NCBI GenBank assembly: GCA_016800925.1
Contig: JABCPU010000014.1
Coordinates: forward strand, 62,001 to 126,000
From: Suillus spraguei
Taxonomy: Eukaryota > Basidiomycota > Agaricomycetes > Boletales > Suillaceae
Reading direction: 5' to 3'
DNA length: 64,000 nt
Positions 35,501 to 45,686 of the stretch are shown piece by piece (position 1 is the stretch's first letter; each line of letters starts with the position of its first letter). The notes under the pieces are model-generated. The model ran no database searches, was not told where the DNA came from, and saw nothing but the letters and a program-made list of their open reading frames with translations. The position numbers were made by a program, and so were the translations under genes.

Positions 35501-37758
35501 GAGTTTCATGTGGGGTCCAGTCAGTGGGTAATGCTTCAGTTCAGGGTGGTGGGAGGGCATTCTGGTTGATGAAGTTGCCGTGGACATCACACTTGCATCC
35601 TAGTATGCTAACAGTTGGATTTAAATAAATGAATTGCACAATTTTGTTACCTGTGAGATGTGGATGGAATGTCTGGAATAGAGGCCCCAACTGTACACCC
35701 TGTTCCAGCATGAATGCTTCATCAGCACCTTCCAGGAGACATGCATTGCCAAAGTCCTGTTGATTTTCAAAGCCAGGATTCTCAGGACTTGGAGAGCAAG
35801 ACACAGGAGCTGCTTGATGGAAGCCTGGACAATTGCACAAAGGCATGGGGTGTGCTGAGCATACATGCTTCATTTGGCCTGACTTATTTCTGAAGATTTT
35901 TTTGCATCCAGGAATGCGACAACTCAGTAAGGTCATTTTCACTAGAGACAATGAACAGAATTGTTTGAAGCAATGTCATGCAACTCAAAGTAATGGCACT
36001 GTGTGAACTTATTCATTTTGGGTCAGATTGAGTTGATGGAAAACCAACCAAGGTTCACCCTGAACTACTGAACACGTTAGCTGGTTGTTTTTTTCTAAGT
36101 CCTTTATCGTTCATTTTAGCATCTCTCTCTTTTTGTCCCTGGTATCCTCATGTCTTGTCCACAAACACATCCTGGAAATGTCAACAAGCACCCAGGGAAC
36201 ATTGTCTGGGAGGCAAACTGAGTCCAGTGCCAGTCTAAAGAAGAAGTTGCTGCTGAAAAGAACCAGAAAGAACTTGAGAAGGCTAATCGTACTGCAGCAG
36301 TGGACAAATCATGTACAATGATTGCTGCAGCTGAAGATGCCATGGCCATCCAGCAGAAGACTCAATTGAAGGGCCCTCCAAAGCTTGTCAGGCCATGCAT
36401 GGTCGTCAACAAAAAGAGCATGAATCTCATGAAAGCGGTTGAGCCACCCGCAGTCACAGGCAAGTTCCAATCATTTCAGCGCTTGAATTTCTTACCTGAT
36501 CTGATAACTTTGACCCCTGCATAACCACTCAAACAACCACAGCTGGAGATAATAAGATCAGTCAGCCAGTAAAAAAGAAACATGTTGTGTTGAAGTTGAG
36601 TTTTTGGGACAGTGTGGATGCTAATTGCAAGGTATCCAATGGTGGAGTCACAGTCTATACCAGTGACAGTGACACACATGTTGGGAGCACAACAATGATT
36701 GGTGATGGGAAAATTAAAACATTGTAAGTTGCTTTTGGCTATAATGCTGATTCTATCAGAACTCACTCTGTATTACTTTGATTATATCTGTGCATACCAT
36801 ATCAGCACCAATCTCAAGCAGGTGATCAGTTCTGACCTTGCAGGGCCCACTCCCAACTGGGCAGAGAAAGTTGCATCACAAGCTCAGCTGAAACCAAGTA
36901 CACCACCAAGCATGCGAGTCTCTGGCAGGACAGCACGACCCACTGAGTCCAATGTGGATCTTGATGATGAACTTGAAGAATACAGTGAGCCAGCACCAAA
37001 AACACAGAGGGGAAAGGTCAGTGGCCATTTGAGCTGTGTACATGTACTTACCTAAGTTAGAGAATCATGCATCTGAATGAGAAACCAAAATTCACCTCAA
37101 GAGGCAAGAAGTGCTCACCCCTAGTCCCAGATAAAATAGAGTTGTCCACAGAAGAACTCAAGGACCCAGATGCTGCAGAAGAACTCAAGATTCTGGAGGA
37201 TCCAGAGGCTGATGAAGAACCAGAGAACCTCGAAGACCTGGATGCTGCTAAAGACTTCAAGATGCTTGAGGATGGGGAAGCTGAACATGAAGACAATGAA
37301 AGTGATTCTGCGATGGTGGTGAATAAGGCTAGCATGGCACAACACACAAGCTCTGTAAGTCATTGGTCAATCTTGATGGGAAAGAACTGATACTTGGATA
37401 GATGTCAGTTGATGTCTTGGAGCAGAAACCCACAACAAAGCAGGGTAAAGGCCATACTACTAAAATCAAGGCAGAGGTCAAGACTGAGCCTGAGGCTGTA
37501 GTGTCAGAAAATATCCATGCAAAGCTCAAGAGAGGCAAGGCGAGAAATGTGCACCTACCCAGCGGAGTCCTTGAAAATGGAATATGGCATATGAAGTTCC
37601 TTCCCTGTCTGATGTATTGGGTTGGTAACAGCAACTATGGATAGACCATACCAGAGACTGAGCTCAAGTCTGTTCTCGAGTTGATATTTTATGCGGTGTA
37701 CTTATGTAGCAAAGGAGGGTGTAGTTTTGATGTTGAAGACTTGTCTTTTCAATGGTTT

Positions 37759-38490
37759 TGTCATATACCATATTTCTAATCCCAGATCCGACCATATCCA
37801 ATCAGATCCGATCAATTCCATTTCCATCCGGTCCACAGATCCTGTCCGTACCACCCATCTGAATGTGCTCACTTCTCGCATCTTAACTCCCTTGTGTATA
37901 TCTGCATCTATCTCCTTTCGTCATTCCTCCTGTTTCTGGTATTCCAGCTGTTTATATTTCCGTCCTGTGTCACTGATCCGCTGTGCATTAACTAATAGAC
38001 TTCCGTCACACTTCGTACATAGCCCTTGGTCCCGGACTTGTTGATTATCCGTCTTAGATACTTACAGTATATAAACCACTTGTAGATCTCCATAGAACCT
38101 TAGTTCAAATATCATCTTAGATTCTGCTCATTCCGCTTCTTCCGGACTTGAGCCACTCTCTGCTCTAAAGTCACCTTCCGAGACTTAGGATTGATTCCTA
38201 TAGTCTATATCCCCGACTCTATCTTCGGATAGTCTACCTCCATTAGTTTCTAGTTAGGAACTCGTTCCGAAGCTAGCCTTAATCTTTGTTCTATCCTTAC
38301 GTTCCGAATAACCTTCGGACATATCATATCCGATACCTTCGGACGCCCGGATCCGTCACGCAACTCCTTTCAGATCTTCGGACGAATAACTTCTCCCTGA
38401 AATAAGGGGCATTACTTGAGAAAGGGGCACAGTGCATGAACTGAGGCCAAAGCCCTTCGGATCTCTCTACCTTTGAGTATGGTCTTAACA
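37759..38490 (+). mobile_element. Solo LTR, family L1 (copy b)
   Basis: 732 bp, TGTCATATACCATA...GGTCTTAACA, with a perfect 5-bp target duplication GGTTT (37754-37758 and 38491-38495). Same orientation as copy a. It lies in the partner gene. Confidence 0.95.
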
Positions 38491-38907
38491 GGTTTGCATT
38501 CAGTTTTTGACTCATAACAGCTACTGATTCACTTCTCCCAGGTAAGCCAAAGGATTCATGAATGGCAAGCTTCATTTGGTTCAACAGCTGTCACTGTTCT
38601 GATGGCTTTTTTCACTTCAATGCCTGAGTATGAGACCAAGGAAGCCTGTGAGGTATCAACTCCAGGAATGCCATTTCATCTATGAAGATCCTAACAATGA
38701 AGAGCAACCTGGCATCTTCTTGTCAGAATATATACTACACATTTTTGCTGCACACCTCACCACAGTTGCCAGGAAAGTAAGGGTGGATTCATTGGTTGAA
38801 TTTGGCAAACCTGAGTATCAGACCGCACTGGTGCTAACAGCTGTGGCAGTAAGTTTTTTTATCTCTTTGTTGGGGAATGTTAACTATATTTCATAGGCTG
38901 AGCATGC

Positions 38908-39869
38908 TGTAAGAAACATATTGGTGCTGGGCTTAAGGCCCTATCTTTTGACCCTCGTCTCACATCTATAGGAGTTACCACTTGTCCATGGCCATCTTAC
39001 CCCTTTAGCATTACTGGTGGCATCCCACGCTTACCACACACTGTACCGACTGCCGCACCTCATTCCACATACTGATGTCCTCCTATGTCCTTGCCGCATC
39101 CACATAGCTCCATTTGGTGCGTCATTTGTTTTATGTTCATTATCACTGATTCCATGGCAAGTCTTATTACATGTTGCCTTGTGCTGCAGCGCCTTGTGCT
39201 ATGTTTACATATGGCGGTTACTACACTCGAGCGCTACTGATCTCACCTAGAGTATTCTGGATACATACGATTTAGGATATAAGCACCGCGTACCCTGCAC
39301 GATACAGTACCTGATTTTACACCATTGCACATACTATAGGTCAGGATTATTATCTAGCTCTGGATCTACCCAGTAGTAGATGAAGTCTTTAAAGTTCCTT
39401 GTCACTTGTTAATTGATCATGGTCGTTCTCCGTTACCGCTGGCATACTGCTGGACCTTTGATTGTTATTTTGACTGAACTTCTCATGCACTGCTACTTTA
39501 CCACTGAAAGTACTGTGGCCTTCTTTACTGTTTCTTTGCACTGCTCGCAACCTTACTGCTACCGCTGATATCATCGCTTGCCATTGCTCACTTGACACAA
39601 CTGTTACTGACTATATCTCAACCACGGTAGCGCCACTACATACGACACTAGTTCCAGCGGCATCATTGCTGACTGTGGCAACTTACCGCTGACTACGATG
39701 CTTCATTTGCACATAAGTTTGACTTGAACTTGACCATACTAATAGGCATCCCCCTTTAGGGTCGAATGCTCTTGTTTTCACAAGTGAAGCAGACTAGACG
39801 GAGCACAAGACTCACATACTAACTTAGGAGGTAGTTTATCTACAGCCCAGGTTAGGTTGTATCTTTACA
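38908..39869 (+). mobile_element. Solo LTR, family L3 (copy 2)
   Basis: 962 bp, TGTAAGAAACATATTGG...TATCTTTACA. The 4-bp flanks ATGC and GCGC differ by two transitions. It is inserted directly after an intron-exon junction of the partner gene, and removal gives a continuous AEH/RALILVKD reading. Confidence 0.88.
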
Positions 39870-40036
39870 GCGCTCTCATCTTAGTCAAAGATCAGTTGTT
39901 GATTGATAGTGACCCCGCTGACAATGGTGGTAAAACTCACAAGATCATACAGACACTTAATGAAGTGACTAATAAGATGAGCCATACTGGGACAGCATTT
40001 TCATCTGGAAACTGGGAGATGGACACCATGGCACAC

Positions 40037-40783
40037 TGTTAAGACCATACTCAAAGGGTAAGAGATCCGAAGGGCTTTGGCCTCAGGTCATGCACTGTGC
40101 CTCTTTCCCAAGTAATGCCCCTTATTTCAGAGGGAGGTTATATGTCTGAAGATCCAGAAGTGGTAGCATAGTGGATCCGGATGTCCAAAGGTTTCAGATA
40201 TGACATGTCTGATGGTTATCTGGAATGTGGAGATGGAATGAGGATTAAGACTAGTCTCAGAACAAGTTCCTTGACTAGAAACTCACAGAGGTAGACTACC
40301 CGAAGGTAGAGTCGGAAATGTAGACTGTAGGAATCAATCCCAAGTCTCAGAAGATAACTAGAGTTGGAAGTAACTCAAGTCCAGAGGAACAGAATGAGCA
40401 GAATCTAAGATGATATTCAAACCAAGGTTCTACGGAGGTTTACAAGTGATTTATATACTGGAAGTAACTAGCACAGATAATCAGCAAGTCCGGGACTGAG
40501 GGCTATGTACGATATATAATGGAAGTCTATTAGTTAATGCACAGCAGGTCAGTAAGCACGAGTTGGAAATGAGACACAGGTAACTGATCAATAAGCAGAA
40601 GGAAATATACACAGCCAGAATACCAGAGACAGGAGGATTGTCAAAAGGAGGTAGATGCAGATGTGCACAAGGGAGTTAGAGTGCGAGAAGTAGGAACTTT
40701 CAGATGGGCAATCCGGACAGGATCTGTGGACCGGATGGAAGTAGGATCGATCGGATCTGAGATCAGAAGTATGGTATATGACA
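40037..40783 (-). mobile_element. Solo LTR, family L1 (copy c)
   Basis: 747 bp in reverse orientation (plus strand TGTTAAGACC...TATATGACA), with a perfect 5-bp target duplication CACAC (40032-40036 and 40784-40788). Removal joins GCA CAC to ATG GAC in the frame of the partner gene. Confidence 0.95.
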
Positions 40784-40984
40784 CACACATGGACAGTATC
40801 AAGGTTCCACCCCATGAACACATCCAAGAGATTCTCAAGCAGTTGGAATCACCCATGTTTCAATCATTGCAGTTCAGCAGATGATGGTCCCACCACCCCA
40901 GTCAACAAATGCTCCTGCCTTCATATCTGTAATGTGTATCTATTTCCTCTTTTTCAACCGCTAACTTTATTCATTTAAACAGGA

Positions 40985-41924
40985 GGAGGACACATCATTT
41001 TTTTTGAGTAAGTACCTCTCATAATCACCCAAATTTGTGTACTAACCTATTGACAGATACTTGATATCATCATTCCCCCTTGTTTCCTGCTCTTTCAACC
41101 AGCAGTTCCACTGCTTGCATACTATACCCTTTTTCCGAGCCCGCTCTATTGTTTGGACGCTATAACCACCTTAAACTTTCGAACTTCCTTATTTTGCCTT
41201 ATCTAAAGCTCCTGGTCTGATCTGCATGCTCCTTAATGGCATTCTTTTTGTGTCCTTACATGTCTTAAATGCGCCACTGGCCTTATTTTAAGGAAAATAA
41301 CTTACTGAATCTCCTTATTTTGAGTAACAAAAATTTCAAGTTTAAGTTGCACATAAGACAAATAAGTCACTTTAAGGATGATTTAAGTCAATTTAAATAG
41401 ACCCAGGTTTTCCTGATGCAAGTCATCCTATCAATCCTCCCAAACAATGTAACAACACAATGTGCACTATGTACACCACACGCACCAACTGTACATCACC
41501 AACCACTCGCCTACATGGAATCAGCATGCCACCCCCAGTGCATGTCAAGCACACAAGTTATGGCCAATCCTCTTGCCCCAAGGATTACCCAATATCACAT
41601 GCTTACAACCATGAATTCCTGTACCAGCCAGCATAATGCAGCTGAGTATGTGTAAAGCCTCACATATGATAGTCACATCACCACATACATAAAGCTAAAA
41701 GTTGTCTCACACATTGAACAGCATGTCTAAAATGGCCAGTGGACTGATGGGGGTATGCCTCACATCAGGGCATTTGCATGTTCAGAGGTGCACTTGGGAC
41801 ACAGGGGTCCCTTAGACTAGAACATATTGTCCTACATAGAGTATCACTCTGCAAAGGACAGAAATTGTAATCAAAAAAATCCAATATGTGACTGCATTTT
41901 AATTTTCAGCCCCACAGCATAGGA
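40985..41924. other. No gene recognised
   Basis: AT-rich sequence after the partner gene, possibly its 3' part and the terminal region of the Plavaka element. An ORF at 41416-41655 rich in P, H and T has no family features. Confidence 0.45.
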
Positions 41925-42556
41925 ATTACCCTACAACACCCAAAACATCGACCACTTTGGGAACCTCCACAACATCAATTATTCCCACACCCTCCTCACC
42001 TTACTGCAGCTTCACCATTACACCACAATAGGTCCCCATTCATATATAAGTGGTAGTTTAGAATATATATGTGTAATAAAATATGTTAGACCACTTTTTT
42101 TGCTCATTTGTGTGCCTGCTCCTCTTCCAGGGACCATTTAACATATAACAGGATACAGAATACTTTCGCTTTCCCTCCCTGTGGTAGGGAAGTGTCCCAT
42201 GTAATTTAAAACATGTTTAGGAGTACATATGAAAAGATTCCCATCTTCATTTTACCTCCTGGAGCCTTCTGCATCAATAGATATAGCATATACATATATG
42301 AGAAAATACAAATTATGCGCTCATTTTATTATTTCTAGGTGGATGGACTTTGAAAAATTATCGCCAGCATCCATTCAACAGTAGGAACAATCTATCAGGA
42401 GCCCAGGACAACAGGAAAAGACCTTGTTGTGTTGTATATCTCCCTTGTCCTGGTAGTTCACCCCCTGTGAAAGTTTTTCCTGTGGCACCAGACCTCAAGT
42501 ATGGTAGGGAGTCTATTCCTATTCATATTTGGAGTATATATATCATATAGCTAGCT
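41925..42556 (+). repeat. Dispersed repeat, copy 2
   Basis: Colinear with 1090-1760 read on the minus strand, as described there. The right end abuts the L2 LTR that starts at 42557. Coding capacity is limited to a short shared peptide region (42350-42550) that is probably not a gene. Confidence 0.6.
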
Positions 42557-43730
42557 GTCATATATACCATGCATTCATGTCCAGATCAGATCTAAACCAT
42601 ACACATCCAGACACCCAATCCATTCATATCTGATCCATATCCATATCCGACTCAGTCCATTCATTTGATCTGATCCACCCATCTGATCCATGTCCATATC
42701 CAATCTGTGCTCATATCCGAAACTATTCCCATGCACCTGTGCATTACCCCTTTTAGATTATACCTGTACCTCCAGCTTTTGGTTATCTCGACTTCCGTTG
42801 TGACAAACATATTCGCACTGACCATGAAAGTGCCATTTTACACAAGCATCTCATTACTGTCTATGGCAGCTACCGAGCAAATTCCTTATAGTGAGCATTA
42901 GCCTTTTCACTTCATTAAGTCGGTACCATTCTTACTCCATGGACCCTTGCCCCTTACTGAATCTCAGAACTGATGTCCTCCTGTCCTATCCATTTCCATC
43001 TAGATCCATTGGTGTGTAGTATATTCATTTCCACTATTACTAAACCTATGGCAGGACTTACATTACCTTCCATGAGGCCACTTGCACGCTGCATGCCTCT
43101 TTGCTAAAATCACATAGTACATCTTTATTTCGCTACCTGTTTTGCTATGTATTCCGGCTGCTCATGATACATGTTAAAAGGACTTGTTGCACATACCGGT
43201 ACTTAGGAATAGTCACCACTACTGTCTCTACTGAATAAAGTCCTTTACCAAAGTCACTGTCTTTTAAGAATTGCTTTACCACTGCATGCACCACCGCTCT
43301 TTACTGCTTTCCCATGCTACTGCTTGTTTACTGCTATCTTCCCGTGCTTGACCGCAGTTTTACCGCTTTCCCATGCTTACTTCTAGTTTTACTGCCACTT
43401 TCTCATGGTTTACCGCTACTATACTGCTACTTTCCCACAGAGCAGAGGTCACCACTAGCATCTTGCTACCTCTGGCAACAGTCTCACACCTCAGGTTGGG
43501 TATTATCGAACTATACTGACTTAGCATTCCCTTTAGGGTCAAATGCTCTTGCTTGCAAGTGAAGCAGACTAGATGGAGCACAAGACTCATATACTGGCTT
43601 GGTAGTAGTTTGCTACAGCCCAGGCCAGATTGTATCTTTACACTGTCTTGATAAGATATTTCATACAAGTTTTATTTCTGAGTTCATAGCCTTGTATTCT
43701 GTTGTGCTTACTAATGTGTTTCCACATGCC
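42557..43730 (+). mobile_element. Truncated LTR, family L2, split by an L3 LTR
   Basis: It starts TGTCATATATACC and follows the 5' part of the full L2 LTR at 52399-53973, including the CATATCCGA-type repeats and CTTGATAAGATATTTCATACAAG. It stops at about 43730 without the L2 3' end. The L3 LTR at 42799-43642 is inserted in it, between CTTCCGT and CTTG of the L2 sequence. Confidence 0.8.
42799..43642 (+). mobile_element. Solo LTR, family L3 (copy 4), nested in L2
   Basis: 844 bp, TGTGACAAACATATTC...TATCTTTACA, diverged and shorter than other L3 copies. Target flanks CCGT and CTGT differ by one CpG transition. Comparison with the uninterrupted L2 at 52700 shows the empty site. Confidence 0.85.
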
Positions 43731-44212
43731 TGTTATAACCATGCAAAACTGGGCTACTAAGAAGTCCTGGCTTTACATGGGGTTGTACTGGAGGGTCGGA
43801 AAGTCAAAGGGGCTTGACCTCAGCTTGTACGCTGTGCCCCTTACCCAAGTATGTTCCCTTAATTTTGGATGAAGTCCAAGGGGGAGTTATGGTGAAGTCC
43901 AGATGGTGTCCGGATGAACTCTTAGGACAGGATAGCTTGATAGAGCTCCGAAGGACTTCCGGACGAGCACCGGAACGCGCCAGAATGCGCTGGAACTATT
44001 TCTGGATGGTAGGGAGTAGTGGTAAGACTACTGGAACAAGTTCCAAGTAGGATGGGTGACAGATGGACTCCTGGACAAAGTCCAGGGCAGGATAGGAGTA
44101 GAGCTCTGGAGGGAAAGATGATCCATAGATGTCAGAGGGTAGGATGACATAGATCCAGAGGACCAGAGGTCCGAAGTCCAGAGCTCAGAGGAACAGAAGA
44201 GCAGAGGGGCAG
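43731..44212 (-). mobile_element. Partial LTR, family L2, reverse orientation
   Basis: It begins TGTTATAACCATGCAAAAC, the reverse complement of the L2 3' end at 53973. It follows that LTR backwards to the point where the GCTCCTCC microsatellite begins in the full copy, then ends. It abuts the truncated forward L2 copy, so the two may be the product of an inversion or of recombination between LTRs. Confidence 0.75.
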
Positions 44213-44506
44213 TGACATGCACAAAACCTGTTTTGTACATGATCATGACTGCATTTTAGTCTACCGCATTCCATACTAAACCCCATAATTTTCCCTATAA
44301 TTTTTTATACCTTTCTGAACCTTACAAGAATTTATTCAAGTATTTTCTGAGCCTACAATCATTTCTATGCACTTATCTGTTGGAAAATAATACTTATCCA
44401 ACATAGCTTTCCCATTATGAACAATATTTGCCATGCCTTATGTTTTTCCTTTTTCAAACTTTAACCTACTTATGCCATATTTTGTGAAAACATCAAAACA
44501 TTGTGA

Positions 44507-44968
44507 TGTTGAAGAAATTGACATTTGAACAGTGCTGATGAAAGACAGAGTTATGTAATCAATCATGTGATCAGTCATGTGACCAGCCTAAGGAGAGAAT
44601 TCTATAACATTCTGGAAGATTCCATAGAAACAGTAGTTTACATTAGTAATCAGTAGCACAGCCTTCATAGTCAGTCATAATGAGTCATAGCCAAGCACAG
44701 CCTAGCATAGCCAAGCATAGCCTAGCACAGCTAAGCACAGCTATTCTTGGTGAGTCATACTGAGTCATTTTTCCTTGTATGGTAGTATGTACAGCCACCT
44801 TTAGAATAGTATATAAGGAGCCCACTTTCCCCCTCTGAGAAAAAGAAATCTTGTCAACAATAATTACACCAGTGACCAGTACACTAGTCAGGCAATAGTT
44901 TCTCACACTCAGAGGAGGGCAGGCCAAGGAGCCCCTCTAATAAATTATATATTACCCAATATAATAAG
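44507..44968 (+). mobile_element. Possible solo LTR of another family
   Basis: It begins TGTTGAAGAAATTGACAT, has TATATAAGGAG near 44810 and AATAAATTA near 44938, and is flanked by TGTGA on both sides (44502-44506 and 44969-44973). The layout of TATA box and poly(A) signal fits an LTR. The 3' end is AATAAG rather than CA, and no second copy is in the window, so this is tentative. Confidence 0.4.
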
Positions 44969-44973
44969 TGTGA

Positions 44974-45686
44974 ATCTAAGCATTAAGCAAGCATACTGAG
45001 TGAAACATTAAGTTATTTCGCTCCAGTCTTTGGACATTATTTCTCACGACATACAGACACATCAGCAAGCCACCAAATCATCACACATTCTCACACTAGC
45101 TAGTGCAAGGTTACTAGTCATCTAGTGTCAATGATATCTAGTTCTCTTTACAACACAGAACACATTTCTGTGGGGAGAATATTGCATTCATATATTGATA
45201 TTTCATTAGTTAATTTGGGAGGACAGTAAGACTAGCAGTCATTCAACAATATCAATAGCTTGGCCACTTAAGACTACATCAAGAGAGTGTACTCTGTTCT
45301 GACCTGTGTCATACTCATCGTGAAGTGCCTGAGCAGCAGAGAGTTGGTTTTGAAGTGACATATTGGATAGTCTGATCAGTGCTAGACGGCTTAGTTGACT
45401 CCATTAATTAGTGAGAGTTAGGAGTAGCATCATCGCATATCAACATACATCATCACACATCATCTTCACAAGTCTGTACTTCGTTTCATGAAATCATAAG
45501 CACTGCATCACGCCAGTTACTGATTTTATCCCCCTGTCCTTTGATCAAACAAAGACAAGAAAGAGTTGTTTGCCCTTTTCCCCACGAACAACCACATTAT
45601 CAACTGCTGGTATTTGTCTGAACCGTTGACTGTGGAGAATATTGAAATTCAGTGAACTTTTCTGTTTTTTGTATTCTAAGAAGACA
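44974..45686. other. No gene recognised
   Basis: AT-rich sequence with no feature I can name. Its right end is the upstream region of the gene remnant starting at 45687. Confidence 0.4.

Larger units (their letters stand above)
31478..35951 (-). pseudogene. Plavaka-type transposase, multi-exon, decayed
   Basis: Read right to left it starts with a C2H2 zinc finger (CRIPGCKKIFRNKSGQMKH, 35541-35951). It continues with DLWAATLIKHNDGPPF, DVWFCNPCLLVHNML and SGDWAWKQ, then IIGSDKTMVSVATGHTEYH and AHRNGVVLVGFLAIPK (34808-35017), YRLGPYIANYLEQV (34291-34716), YPRQHSLKHY, GAPNGLCSSITESKHVKAV and SSRYKALGQMLLTNQ (33525-33788), AAHLIPLYGSNLLPR (32600-32700), and ends FYVNKYADHHAFEVA at 31478. These blocks are characteristic of Plavaka, a CACTA-related DNA transposon family of Basidiomycota. 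Introns or frame breaks separate the blocks, and a solo LTR (31573-32591) interrupts the C-terminus. Probably inactive. Confidence 0.85.
36178..40884 (+). pseudogene. Plavaka-linked partner gene, broken by three solo LTRs
   Basis: Transcribed divergently from the transposase with about 225 bp between starts. It begins MSTSTQGTLSG, shifts frame, and reads KELEKANRTAAVDKS and AAEDAMAIQQK. It then has acidic low-complexity exons (37067-37390), a conserved block ARNVHLPSGVLENGIWHMKF (37402-37644), RIHEWQASFGSTAVTVLMAF (38550-38610), FAAHLTTVARKVRVDSLV, LTAVA with a following intron, then NEVTNKMSHTGTAFSSGNWE and DSIKVPPHEHIQEIL. I recognise this as a hypothetical protein family common near such transposons in Agaricomycetes; its function is unknown. 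LTRs at 37759-38490, 38908-39869 and 40037-40783 interrupt it, and excising the latter two with one target copy rejoins codons exactly. Confidence 0.7.
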
